Shown: one piece after another, positions 53,311 to 62,610 of the stretch | How positions within the stretch are numbered: the stretch's first letter is position 1 | Layout of the letters: every line of letters starts with the position of its first letter | DNA from: Candidatus Saccharimonadota bacterium | GTDB taxonomy: Bacteria > Patescibacteriota > Saccharimonadia > Saccharimonadales > Saccharimonadaceae | Direction: 5' to 3' | DNA: 64,000 bases | NCBI GenBank assembly: GCA_017506895.1 | Contig: JAFWBV010000001.1 | Coordinates: forward strand, 61,717-125,716 | The notes under the pieces: generated by a model | What the model was told of the DNA's origin: nothing | The model's input: the letters and a program-made list of their open reading frames with translations, nothing else | Databases searched by the model: none | Position numbers and translations under genes: made by a program

Positions 53311-54267
53311 TTAAAACTCCTTAAGAAATCTTAAGTTACCACTCTCAAAATGTCTCACATCGTCCAAGCCATATTTTAGCATCACCAATCTATCAATTCC
53401 ACCTCCCCAAGCAAATCCATGGTATCGAGCTGGATCAATCCCAGCCATTTTCAAAACATTCGGATGAATCATACCACAACCTAACATCTCAAGAAAATCG
53501 CCTTTCTTGCCACCTAATGATTTTGGTTTTTCGATCATAAATTCTAATGATGGTTCAGTAAACGGAAAATACCCCGGCTGCGTTCTAATATTTAGTTTCT
53601 GGCCATAATACTTTTCAAAAAACTCTCTCAGAATGCCCAACATATTACCCATGGTACACTTTTCGGAAACATAAACACCCTCGCATTGATAGAAGGTATG
53701 TTCATGAGTGGCATCTACATCTTCATTACGGAACACTCTACCTGGTACCACTACTGCAATATTCTCACCTTTTTCCAATTTTTTACGATAAGATTTCAAA
53801 ACGCGGTGTTGCATTGTTGATGTATGTGCCGGCGGAATATAACCCTCCTCGGTGCGAAAAGTATCGTATCCATCTCTAGCTGGATGCTCTTTAGCAAAGT
53901 TTAACGAATCAAACATATGGAATTCATCATCAAGCTGACGAGCCTCAATAACGTCAAAGCCCATCATCTGGTAAATTTTAATTACTCGGTCAAGTTCGGA
54001 CATCAAAGGATGAATTGAGCCCATATCTGTCAAATAAAACTCCGGCAAAGGCTCATTCACGCCAGACCATGCCGTTATATCAATCGGCTCAACTTCAATA
54101 TCAAGTAGCGCTCTTTCTGCTTCAGCAATTTTAGCCAGTATTTCTTGGCGCCTAGCATTTATTTTTTTACCAAAATCAGCTCTTTGCTCTACAGGCAAAT
54201 CACGAATCTTTGCCGCTTCGCTGTTTATGTTTTTTAATTCCTGTTTAAGACTCTCAATTTCTAACAT
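53311..54267 (-). CDS. pheS: phenylalanyl-tRNA synthetase alpha subunit
   Basis: 318 residues: an N-terminal coiled coil (about 1-60) and a class II catalytic core with motif 2 (RVFRNEDVDATHEHTFYQCEG) and motif 3 (GFAWGGGIDRLVML). TATAAT lies 12 bases before the ATG, leaving a leader of only about five bases. Forms an operon with pheT. Confidence 0.96.
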   Translation of the reverse strand: MLEIESLKQELKNINSEAAKIRDLPVEQRADFGKKINARRQEILAKIAEAERALLDIEVEPIDITAWSGVNEPLPEFYLTDMGSIHPLMSELDRVIKIYQMMGFDVIEARQLDDEFHMFDSLNFAKEHPARDGYDTFRTEEGYIPPAHTSTMQHRVLKSYRKKLEKGENIAVVVPGRVFRNEDVDATHEHTFYQCEGVYVSEKCTMGNMLGILREFFEKYYGQKLNIRTQPGYFPFTEPSLEFMIEKPKSLGGKKGDFLEMLGCGMIHPNVLKMAGIDPARYHGFAWGGGIDRLVMLKYGLDDVRHFESGNLRFLKEF

Positions 54268-54293
54268 AATACAATGTATATTATATCATAAAT

Positions 54294-54521
54294 CTATATT
54301 AAGATGATTGACAATAACGATAATACAGCAAGAACAATTAGAACAATCCAAATCCAACCAAATTTACTAGTTTTTTTCAAATCTTTTAAATACTCGGCAT
54401 CTTCCGACAAATCAACATCGTTTTTTTCTGCACTTACTTGAGCGCGTTCTCTTAAATCCGCATTAATTCTTTTTGAAAGCTCATCATTCTGATCATTTTG
54501 TTTATTTACTATTACACCCAT
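54294..54521 (-). CDS. small tail-anchored membrane protein
   Basis: 75 residues: a charged cytosolic part (1-50) and one C-terminal hydrophobic helix (about 54-74). No family is recognised. It has a promoter (TGATATAAT) and a leader of about 30 bases with AGGGA before the ATG. It lies alone between pheS and a divergent aquaporin-like gene. Confidence 0.65.
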   Translation of the reverse strand: MGVIVNKQNDQNDELSKRINADLRERAQVSAEKNDVDLSEDAEYLKDLKKTSKFGWIWIVLIVLAVLSLLSIILI

Positions 54522-54573
54522 ATTTTTCCCTAAATAAATTAATAACTTTCTTCATTATATCACAACAATGTGG

Positions 54574-54606
54574 TATAATTAAACAAATATTATTTAAGGA
54601 GGAATA
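54574..54606 (+). promoter_or_regulatory. promoter and leader of the aquaporin-like gene
   Basis: TGGTATAAT (TATAAT at 54574-54579) is followed by a short leader ending in TTAAGGAGGAATA before the ATG, the strongest Shine-Dalgarno in the window. Confidence 0.7.
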
Positions 54607-55545
54607 ATGGCGACCAAAAAGTCGAAATCGTCGAACAAGTCTACAAAGGCCAAATCGACCAAACCAAAAACTGCCGCAAAGTCTGTCAATAAGTCAGAAC
54701 TCGAGGCTCCTAAAACTAAAACCGAACAGGTCAAAAAAAGTGAAACAGTTTCAAGCACCAAAAAGAAATCGTGTTTCTCTGGGTTCTTTGCTCGTAAATA
54801 CGAAGAAAAAGAAAGTATTTTGACAGTATTCAAAAATCATAAATTCTACGGCGCTTTGCTAGGTGAAGTGATCGGTACACTACTCCTAGCATTGCTGTTT
54901 TTCTCACTCTCCCTAATGGGAATTGCCAGCACCGCAACTTATAGCTTTGCTATTATTGCAGTACTAATTGCAGTTTATGCTTTCTCTGGCGCATGCCTAA
55001 ATCCAATCATTACCGTCGGCATGATGGCGAGCCGCCGTATGTCAGTCATTCGCGGCATTATGTACATCATTGCCGAAGTCATTGGCGCCTGGCTCGGATG
55101 GCTCATCTTTAACGCCTTCCATCTAACCGGTGGCGAGACCGCTTATGATGTACCAGCAATGTCAGCAATTGCCGAAAATGGTATGTGGATTGTCACTATG
55201 GTAGAACTAGTTGGCGCTATTATCATCTCATTCTTCTTCTCACGCGCCCTAAAATACAAACGCAGTGTCTTTACTTTCGCAGCTGTCGTAGCTGGCGGTA
55301 TGGGTCTTGCAGTAGTATTAGGCTACGTCGTATCGGCGGCTTTCTTGAGCCTAAACAACAACTTTATCTTCAATCCGGCAATTGCAATGATGTATCAAAT
55401 CTTCCCAACATCCGGTGAGAATTTTGGCGAAATACTTGGTGGTATCTGCCAAGCATTGTCAATCTACGCTTTGTTCCCAATGATCGGCGGAGTAGTTGGA
55501 TTCTATCTTTCAGACTTTACATCCAAATTATCCGGCGAAGAATAA
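54607..55545 (+). CDS. MIP-family (aquaporin-like) channel with Lys-rich N terminus
   Basis: 312 residues: a Lys/Ser/Thr-rich cytosolic extension (about 1-77) and six membrane helices of the major intrinsic protein fold. The two pore motifs read NPI (SGACLNPIITVG) and NPA (FIFNPAIAMM). The Arg that normally follows the second NPA and narrows the pore is replaced by Ile, so the conducted solute may differ from water. Glycerol or another small neutral solute is possible. It ends in a shared terminator with metG. Confidence 0.82.
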   Translation: MATKKSKSSNKSTKAKSTKPKTAAKSVNKSELEAPKTKTEQVKKSETVSSTKKKSCFSGFFARKYEEKESILTVFKNHKFYGALLGEVIGTLLLALLFFSLSLMGIASTATYSFAIIAVLIAVYAFSGACLNPIITVGMMASRRMSVIRGIMYIIAEVIGAWLGWLIFNAFHLTGGETAYDVPAMSAIAENGMWIVTMVELVGAIIISFFFSRALKYKRSVFTFAAVVAGGMGLAVVLGYVVSAAFLSLNNNFIFNPAIAMMYQIFPTSGENFGEILGGICQALSIYALFPMIGGVVGFYLSDFTSKLSGEE

Positions 55546-55553
55546 AACAAAAA

Positions 55554-55580
55554 AATAATCCCCAAACGGGGATTATTTTT
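55554..55580. terminator. bidirectional terminator (channel / metG)
   Basis: AATAATCCCC/GGGGATTATT stem with an AAAC loop and A/T runs, between two convergent genes. Confidence 0.85.
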
Positions 55581-57002
55581 TTATCTTTCTTTTGGGAATA
55601 GCGGCGTTTTTGGCGGATGAATTTCCCCGCTAAACACGTCAATAATTTTCTCTGAAGCATTAGGCAAAAATGGCATTAATTCATAAACAGCATCAACCAA
55701 ACTATTAATCAAACTTTTCATACATCTTTCAAGTTTTTCAATTTCACCATTTTTTGCTAAACTCCATGGCTTTTCTTCATCAATCCTTTTATTAAGATTC
55801 TGTATCTTATCCCAAACATAGTCAAACGCTTTTGAAAACTCAAATTTATCCATTAGCCCACAATACTCGTCCGATAACCCAGCCTTATCACGCTCATCAA
55901 GTAGAATATGATTCTTTTCAGCCAACGTTGCTAATCTTTGCACTAAATTACCCAAATCATTCGCTAGTTCATTATTATAAGCATCGTCATATTTTTCCCA
56001 AGTAAAATCTGAATCAGCAAAAGTATCGACGTGTCTTAAGAAATAATACCTAAAGGCATCCAATCCGTACTTACCAAGAACTTCAATAGGGTCAATTACA
56101 TTTCCAATCGACTTTGACATTTTTTGACCATCACAAAGCACCATTCCGTGTGAAACCAAAGTCTTTGGCAAAGGTAAGCCTAATCCGATTAGCATTGCAG
56201 GCCAAATAATTGCGTGAAATCTTAAAATATCTTTACCGACAAATTGGGCATCAGCTGGCCACCATTCTTTAAAATCTAAAGTATCCGGAAAACCAAGTAC
56301 AGTAATATAATTAGACAAAGCATCCAGCCACACATACATCACTTGTGAAGAATCATCCGGCACAGGCACACCCCAACTTAATTGCGAAATCGGGCGCGAA
56401 ATCGACACATCAGGTGACTCTTCAAGTAATTTCAATATTTCCTTTTTTCGAAAATCGGGCAAAATCTCCATCTCGTTTGTAAGAATTGCATCGCGAATCC
56501 TATCTTTAAAATCACTAATTCTTAAGTAATAGTTTTCTTCTTCTAATTTTTCGTATGGTTTCTGATGATCCGGACAAACACCATTGTTTTCATCATATTC
56601 TTTCTTAGTGATATATCTTTCACAACCCGTACAATACCAACCTTCGTATTTCGCCTTATAAATATGGTCACTCAAGCGTCGCCATATTTCTTGTGCTCTT
56701 TTTTCATGTTCTAAATCAGTTGTACGAATAAAATCAGTATAAGAAATGTTTAGTTTAGTAATAAAATCTTTAAACTTATTCGAGTTTTCTTCGACATATT
56801 TATCCACCGAAATACTCAAATCTTTAGCTTTTTGAGCTATTTTATTACCATGTTCATCAGTCCCTACTTGAAATCTAATTTCATTTCCCTTAGCTCTTTG
56901 GTATCTTGCATAACAATCCGCTAAACAATAGTCCATCGCATGACCAATATGCGGATTTCCATTAACATAAGGTATAGCAGTAGTAATATATATCTTATTC
57001 AT
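55581..57002 (-). CDS. metG: methionyl-tRNA synthetase
   Basis: About 473 residues, class Ia. HIGH is in PYVNGNPHIGHAMDY, the zinc knuckle has CTGC and CPDH pairs, and KKMSKSIGNV is the KMSKS loop. It lacks the C-terminal tRNA-binding dimer domain, as many short MetRS do. The ATG at 57000-57002 is chosen because TAAAAT (57010-57015) ends seven bases before it; an upstream start would add 17 unrelated residues. Confidence 0.95.
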   Translation of the reverse strand: MNKIYITTAIPYVNGNPHIGHAMDYCLADCYARYQRAKGNEIRFQVGTDEHGNKIAQKAKDLSISVDKYVEENSNKFKDFITKLNISYTDFIRTTDLEHEKRAQEIWRRLSDHIYKAKYEGWYCTGCERYITKKEYDENNGVCPDHQKPYEKLEEENYYLRISDFKDRIRDAILTNEMEILPDFRKKEILKLLEESPDVSISRPISQLSWGVPVPDDSSQVMYVWLDALSNYITVLGFPDTLDFKEWWPADAQFVGKDILRFHAIIWPAMLIGLGLPLPKTLVSHGMVLCDGQKMSKSIGNVIDPIEVLGKYGLDAFRYYFLRHVDTFADSDFTWEKYDDAYNNELANDLGNLVQRLATLAEKNHILLDERDKAGLSDEYCGLMDKFEFSKAFDYVWDKIQNLNKRIDEEKPWSLAKNGEIEKLERCMKSLINSLVDAVYELMPFLPNASEKIIDVFSGEIHPPKTPLFPKER

Positions 57003-57032
57003 GATAATTATTTTACAATATTTTGACAAACA

Positions 57033-57060
57033 AAACAAGTTGCCAAAAGACAACTTGTTT
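57033..57060 (-). terminator. terminator upstream of metG
   Basis: AAACAAGTTG/CAACTTGTTT stem with an eight-base loop and a T-rich tail on the minus strand. It ends the membrane protein gene at 57079. Confidence 0.7.
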
Positions 57061-57078
57061 TAATTATAATCTTACCAA

Positions 57079-58266
57079 TTATAAACTACATGTATAATTA
57101 ATGCTTTGTTCATTGTTGTCTAAGGATGCTTCGATATTTTTAGTAAACTCAGCAACTGTCACGCTTAAGGCCCCGTCCGTGCCAACAGTATTCCCTAACG
57201 AACTACTAATCGTACTGATATCAAGCTCTTCTTTTTCCGCAGTAGAGTTACCAGTAGAATCTGAAACTTTCTTCTCAGAAATAACACTGGTTAACTTATT
57301 ATTTTGAATTACATATGTATTCTTATGATTTACAGTTTTTCCATCTGTTTGTGTATAAGAAGCGGTACAAAGTACAGTCGCGCCATTAGTACTACTACTA
57401 GAGTTACTATCCGAACTACTAGAGCTTCCATTGTTTGTATTAGAATTATTGTTTGGTAAGTCGTCTACCCCACCACCATAATCTTCCTTAACATCATTGT
57501 TATTTGGATTAACAGTAGAATTTGATGAGCTATTCGAATTTGAATTAGAATTTGAGCTAGAGCCAGAACCAGAACCTGAGCCAGTACCAGAACCACCAAA
57601 ATCAACTAACTGAAGCGCAAATACGGCACCTAAAGCTACAATTACCATTAAAGCAACAATAATCAAAGCAATCAATGTCTTTTTGCTTGATTGTTTCTTA
57701 ACAGGCTGCGTCATCGCTGGCTGATTAGTACTAACATCAGGCCGAGAAGCAGGATCAGTGAAAGAAACATTTGGAGTTTGTGGTGCGCCAAAAGAACTTG
57801 CAATTGGTTCTGAATTTGCAGGTTGAGCATCTAAAGCTTCTGCTGGACCAGAAACGGCAGAACCGATTGAACCTGGAGCTGGAGCGGCCGCCTTCATAGG
57901 AGCCTTCAACTCCTCTTCGATTGGATCTGGAGCTTTTGGCTGCTCGGGCATCATTATCGGATCAGTTGCAGCTACACCTACACCGGTTGGTTTAAAAACT
58001 GGGTTAACTGGGGCAGGTGGCACAGGTGCTACAGGCTGAGCCGGAGCAGGTCGGTTAATCGTATTATTAGACGAACCGCCAGATTGAACTGGAGTACCTA
58101 AACCTGCTGGTTGAACCGGAGCAGTTGGTGCCGGCGGATTAACCGTCACATTACCAGTTGGCTGAACTGGATTAGGGCCCGCCCCAACAGTTGGTTCAGG
58201 TCCCGAATTTGGTACAACACCAGGAGCCGGATTCGGAGTTGGTGTTGGATTATTTATTGGATCCAT
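57079..58266 (-). CDS. single-pass surface protein with Pro-rich cytosolic and Ser/Asn/Gly-rich linker regions
   Basis: 395 residues. A long Pro/Ala/Gly/Val-rich N-terminal region (about 1-195) precedes one membrane helix (about 198-222), a low-complexity Gly/Ser/Asn linker (about 225-300) and a small C-terminal domain (about 300-395) with two Cys that could form a disulphide. The topology is probably N-in, C-out. Function unknown; the Pro-rich region may bind partners in the cytosol. AAGGAAAGAAGAAA precedes the ATG. Confidence 0.7.
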   Translation of the reverse strand: MDPINNPTPTPNPAPGVVPNSGPEPTVGAGPNPVQPTGNVTVNPPAPTAPVQPAGLGTPVQSGGSSNNTINRPAPAQPVAPVPPAPVNPVFKPTGVGVAATDPIMMPEQPKAPDPIEEELKAPMKAAAPAPGSIGSAVSGPAEALDAQPANSEPIASSFGAPQTPNVSFTDPASRPDVSTNQPAMTQPVKKQSSKKTLIALIIVALMVIVALGAVFALQLVDFGGSGTGSGSGSGSSSNSNSNSNSSSNSTVNPNNNDVKEDYGGGVDDLPNNNSNTNNGSSSSSDSNSSSSTNGATVLCTASYTQTDGKTVNHKNTYVIQNNKLTSVISEKKVSDSTGNSTAEKEELDISTISSSLGNTVGTDGALSVTVAEFTKNIEASLDNNEQSINYTCSL

Positions 58267-58344
58267 TTTCTTCTTTCCTTATTAATATTATTTTTACATT
58301 TAACTATAAGCACATTATATCATATTTAGAAATAATTATAAAAT

Positions 58345-60231
58345 CTACCTACCAGAAAAACCACCCCCTCCGCCTCCGCCACCGGAGAACCCTCCACCAC
58401 CTCCAGAAAATCCACCACCACCAGAAAAGCTGGAAGAAGATGACCCACCAGAGCTGGACATAGTTGTAGCATTCGACACAAAATCAGAAGCTTGATTAAC
58501 CACTCTAAACAAATCATTTGTCGCCATAGCAGCAAGAAGTGTATTGGATTCTTCGATCTCTTGTAGTTCGCAATATGCCTTCATTTCGTTCATCCAACTT
58601 TTTTCTAAACCAAATATCGCCGCATAAGGAAGCAACTTTTCATATAATTTTACAATTCCCTTTGGTGACACGTCAGCCCCTTCAACACTTTGTAAAAGTT
58701 TAATCCTATCCGCTTCCGCCATACCGATATACATTTTAAGTCCATCCATAAATCTCGATTCAGCTAAACCTTTCATTGTACGATTCTTAAACTTATTAAT
58801 ATCCCTACCCAGAATAATCGAGATAATAGACGTAATCAATATCATAACTATGAAATACATCACAAAATAATTACTAAAGACTTTCACCACTCCAGGCTCA
58901 GAAGTCATTAAACCATAGAATACAAAATCAAATGCATTAAATACAAATAAGAAAATAAACAAACCCATTATCAAAACCGAGGCGGCCCCCATTGAAGTGC
59001 TCTTACCGTATTTGTTTTCAACCAATTCATCCTTCTTCAAATCATTGGTGATTTTTTTATCAATCGAATTTTTTAAAGATATCAGCCTACTCGTTGCATA
59101 ATGTCTTTCTAATTTAATATTATCATCATCTTTCGGTTTAGTCCCATTATTAATAATTGCAAGTAAATCTAAATATTCTGCATCAAGACCATCTATCTTT
59201 TTAACATGAATACTCCAACTCTTTTTATCATTTTTTACGAGCTCAATATTTTTATCAACTATCATTTTAAGTAGCATAGGCACCTTATAGTCTTTTTTGT
59301 CACCAATATATATTTCCGTCATTTCTCCTAGGCTATAGTCCTTACTTGGTCGGTATTCTGGTTTCACAAAATATCCTTTGTAATATTTTCTCTTATCAGA
59401 GACTTTCACATATTTTATAACCTTTAGCACAATAAATATTAAACATATTACACCAATTATTACAGCTACAATTACCAAAGAATAATCTTTAATTGGACCT
59501 GGTATCACAAAACTTCCAGGTTTCAATTCTACATCAAAAGTCAAACTCTCATAGCTAGACAAACCTTTGCTATAAAACTGCACGCCATCTTCTATTGGCG
59601 TGATTTCACATCTCTCTTGGCCATTTTCTCCATATTTCCCTACATAACACCAACTTTTACCGGACCAGTTCTCGGCATCATCAAAATGTAATCGTGCCGT
59701 CACAGAATCGAAACGCTGCCTTGCTCCATTACCATTAGCATCCCAATATAGTTCTTGAAAAACTCTTCCGTCTATATCAAACTCAGTTACAACTCTAATA
59801 TAATCATATTCAAAAACATAAGTCTGTTCACCTAAAACATAAGTTTCATCGCCAGTGCAAACACTATAATAGTCATCATACTTATCTATACTATAAATTG
59901 GTTCAGGCGAGCCATTCCTTGTCAAAACAATATCAGATTTAGTCAAACTCGGCAAAACATTATTAGTGCCGCCCATATTAGTAAACGGAATTTGGCGGCA
60001 AATACCTTTATTCTGATTAAAATCCGGAAAGACCGCCGTTACACTCTCTTTGACTTTTAAACGCGAAACGCCGTCACTGTCGTGGATTAAATAATAGTCC
60101 CCCGTAAAATCACTAAAATAAAAATTATTTGTATCGGTCGCATTTACGATGCTTGGACTCAGCCCAAAGAACATAAAAGTTAGTATAATTAACAGCATAC
60201 AAGTTAGTTTAATAAATAACAGCCTCTTCAT
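58345..60231 (-). CDS. DUF2207-type membrane protein with Gly-rich tail
   Basis: 628 residues: a signal peptide (about 1-31), an extracellular beta-rich domain (about 35-245), a membrane helix (about 252-275), a cytosolic region and two more helices (about 410-470), and a C-terminal tail of Ser then Gly-Gly-Phe-Ser repeats. This matches the DUF2207 (YciQ-like) architecture, a widespread family without an assigned role. TATAAT at 60239-60244 ends seven bases before the ATG. Confidence 0.85.
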   Translation of the reverse strand: MKRLLFIKLTCMLLIILTFMFFGLSPSIVNATDTNNFYFSDFTGDYYLIHDSDGVSRLKVKESVTAVFPDFNQNKGICRQIPFTNMGGTNNVLPSLTKSDIVLTRNGSPEPIYSIDKYDDYYSVCTGDETYVLGEQTYVFEYDYIRVVTEFDIDGRVFQELYWDANGNGARQRFDSVTARLHFDDAENWSGKSWCYVGKYGENGQERCEITPIEDGVQFYSKGLSSYESLTFDVELKPGSFVIPGPIKDYSLVIVAVIIGVICLIFIVLKVIKYVKVSDKRKYYKGYFVKPEYRPSKDYSLGEMTEIYIGDKKDYKVPMLLKMIVDKNIELVKNDKKSWSIHVKKIDGLDAEYLDLLAIINNGTKPKDDDNIKLERHYATSRLISLKNSIDKKITNDLKKDELVENKYGKSTSMGAASVLIMGLFIFLFVFNAFDFVFYGLMTSEPGVVKVFSNYFVMYFIVMILITSIISIILGRDINKFKNRTMKGLAESRFMDGLKMYIGMAEADRIKLLQSVEGADVSPKGIVKLYEKLLPYAAIFGLEKSWMNEMKAYCELQEIEESNTLLAAMATNDLFRVVNQASDFVSNATTMSSSGGSSSSSFSGGGGFSGGGGGFSGGGGGGGGFSGR

Positions 60232-60301
60232 AATATATATTATATATTACTTTGGCGTTATTACAAAAATCAAAATGCTTATGTTTTTATAGTAATTATG
60301 T

Positions 60302-60313
60302 TATAATACACTT
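60302..60313 (+). promoter_or_regulatory. extended -10 promoter of ldh, leaderless configuration
   Basis: TGTTATAAT (TATAAT at 60302-60307) ends six bases before the ATG at 60314, with no Shine-Dalgarno. Confidence 0.7.
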
Positions 60314-61228
60314 ATGGATAATAATAAAATCATGATTGTTGGTACCGGCAATGTTGGCGCATCTATCGCTTTCGCGCTAATTAATCAAAGTACCGCCGTC
60401 AACGAAATTATTCTAACCGATATCATAGCTAAAGACGCCGATGGTGAAGCCATGGATCTTCGTGACGCACTCGCCGTTGCACCAAGTTTCGTCAAAATTA
60501 AAAGTGGCACCTATAAAGACGCTAAAGATTGCGATGTAGTAGTTATTACTGCTGGTGCTGCTCAAAAACCTGGCGAAACCCGTATGGAACTTCTTGCCAA
60601 AAACGTCAATATTTTAAAGGGCATGATTGAACAAATCATGGCATCTGGTTTTAACGGTATTTTTCTTGTCGTGACCAATCCAATGGACGTGCTGACATAT
60701 TACACAATGAAATTCTCCAAACTCCCAGCCGAACGCGTTATCGGCTCAGGCACTGTCCTTGATTCAGCCAGACTTCGCACCCGCATCGCAGATTACTTAA
60801 ACGTTAACCCAAAGTCCATTCATGCCCACCAAATCGGAGAACATGGCGACACTGAACTCACTCTTTGGTCGCTCGCTGATATGGGCGGTCAAAAAATCAC
60901 AGAATTGCTTCCATCCAAAGTTCGCAAAGACATTTCTGATTTTGTCCGCAACGAAGCTTACGACATTATTGACAAAAAAGGAGCAACTTATTACGGAATC
61001 GCAACCTGTGTAGTACAAATCCTAAATTGTATTTTAAACGATGAAATGCGAGTCCTACCAGTTTCTTCCTATGATTATTTCTCTGACACTAGTTTCGGCT
61101 TCCCGTCCGTCGTCGGCCGTGAAGGCATCGTTCGCCGTCTCGATCTCAAGCTTTCTGAAAAAGAAGGTATAGAACTACAAAAATCTATCAACGCCTTGAA
61201 AAAAGCCATCAAAACCGTTAAATACTAA
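60314..61228 (+). CDS. ldh: L-lactate dehydrogenase
   Basis: 304 residues. It has the NAD-binding GTGNVGASIA, the coenzyme-binding Asp at the end of strand 2 (ILTD), the substrate-loop AAQKPGETR (Gln rather than Arg points to lactate, not malate), substrate Arg in LDSARLR and the catalytic His in GEHGD. It reduces pyruvate to L-lactate to regenerate NAD in fermentation. Monocistronic, convergent with the exonuclease gene. Confidence 0.95.
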   Translation: MDNNKIMIVGTGNVGASIAFALINQSTAVNEIILTDIIAKDADGEAMDLRDALAVAPSFVKIKSGTYKDAKDCDVVVITAGAAQKPGETRMELLAKNVNILKGMIEQIMASGFNGIFLVVTNPMDVLTYYTMKFSKLPAERVIGSGTVLDSARLRTRIADYLNVNPKSIHAHQIGEHGDTELTLWSLADMGGQKITELLPSKVRKDISDFVRNEAYDIIDKKGATYYGIATCVVQILNCILNDEMRVLPVSSYDYFSDTSFGFPSVVGREGIVRRLDLKLSEKEGIELQKSINALKKAIKTVKY

Positions 61229-62554
61229 TTACATCAAAGATTGTAAATATAAAAGCAATTCTTGCTTAATAAAGTCATCTTTAACTTTTTCGATTTCTTC
61301 CATAAATTTCGGCACTTGTTTTTCCAACCTCTGTTTCCTATATTGTTCATATTCTTCCGCCTCTTTTTCCGACAGTGAATTAGGATAGTTGCGTCCTTTA
61401 TAGTGTAAAAGCAGATCAGGTAACCTTTCGTCATCAAAGTCCAAATGGAGATCAGCCAGCCTGTTTGAGTCAGCACTTCTTACTACTGCGACTTTTCTTC
61501 TATCAGAATCATTCAAAAATCCATCATAGATTGCACCCTCTGGTTCGTCTGCTGGTGGATATTCCGGACGATTTTCATAATCACTTCGCATTTGTTCAGC
61601 AAACTCAGGATGGTTTAAAAGTGTTTTTAAGTTTTTTTCGACTAGCTCTTTAGATAGTCCAATTTTTTCCCAACCATCTTTTTGACCCAACGCTGAAATT
61701 GGGGCCACCGCTGGACATTTGTTTAAACACAATTCTTTTACAATCGGATAATAAGTTTGCCTTCCTAATATCTCATCAAGATTATAACGCAAATCATATA
61801 CCAGTACATTCCCGTTTCGTCCCGGAGCAATCGGGAAAACCACCGTCGTCTTGTTAAACTCATTCGCATACCGCCCCGAAGCATAAACGAATGGCTGCTT
61901 ATTCTCGAGATTCACCAGTTTCTTCACATCATTTTTCCCACGATAGTCAAGCAAATATCTAAACAAATCTGGTTGCTTATCTTTTATTAGTTTTGCTACC
62001 GCAATTGTAGCATACACATCCGAAAGCGCATCGTGCGCATGTTCATGCGATACGCCATTTAGCTTAGTAATTAATTCTAGTCGATTGGTCGGAACGCCAT
62101 CTTCTCGAAATGGCCATTTAATGCCCTCTGGTCGCAACGCTCTTGTCAATCGCACAACATCTAAAATGTCCCAACGACTACGCTCATCCTTCCACTCCCA
62201 TTCATAAGGATCGAAAAAATTCCGCCAAAGGCAAGCCCGCATAAACTCATCATCAAATCTTACCGTATTATAACCCACCGCAATAGTGTCTGGTATAAAT
62301 ATCTCATCAATAATATACCGGCAAAATTCCGTTTCACCTATTCCATCCATCAACGTCTGTTGTGGAGTAATACCGGTTACATTAATCGCACTTGGGCTCG
62401 GCAAAGCATCATTTGTCATCTTAACTAGAACATTTACCGGCTCGCCAATTGGATTAAGTTCCATATCGGTCCTTTGCCCAGCAAATTGCATAATCCGATC
62501 TTCTCTCGGCTTCAGACCCGATGTTTCCAAATCATAAAAGAAAAATGTTTTCAT
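61229..62554 (-). CDS. sbcB: exodeoxyribonuclease I
   Basis: About 441 residues, a DEDDh 3'-5' exonuclease on single-stranded DNA. FFYDLETSG carries the first Asp/Glu pair, GYNTVRFDDEFM the next Asp, and HAHDALSDVYAT the catalytic His and last Asp; the C-terminal SH3-like and helical parts are present. The start is set at ATG 62552-62554, directly behind AAAGGAAAG; a GTG five codons earlier is less likely. Confidence 0.93.
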   Translation of the reverse strand: MKTFFFYDLETSGLKPREDRIMQFAGQRTDMELNPIGEPVNVLVKMTNDALPSPSAINVTGITPQQTLMDGIGETEFCRYIIDEIFIPDTIAVGYNTVRFDDEFMRACLWRNFFDPYEWEWKDERSRWDILDVVRLTRALRPEGIKWPFREDGVPTNRLELITKLNGVSHEHAHDALSDVYATIAVAKLIKDKQPDLFRYLLDYRGKNDVKKLVNLENKQPFVYASGRYANEFNKTTVVFPIAPGRNGNVLVYDLRYNLDEILGRQTYYPIVKELCLNKCPAVAPISALGQKDGWEKIGLSKELVEKNLKTLLNHPEFAEQMRSDYENRPEYPPADEPEGAIYDGFLNDSDRRKVAVVRSADSNRLADLHLDFDDERLPDLLLHYKGRNYPNSLSEKEAEEYEQYRKQRLEKQVPKFMEEIEKVKDDFIKQELLLYLQSLM

Positions 62555-62610
62555 TCTTTCCTTTACCACTAATTATACATAATACCCTACTTTAACCAAT
62601 AAGGCCAGTC

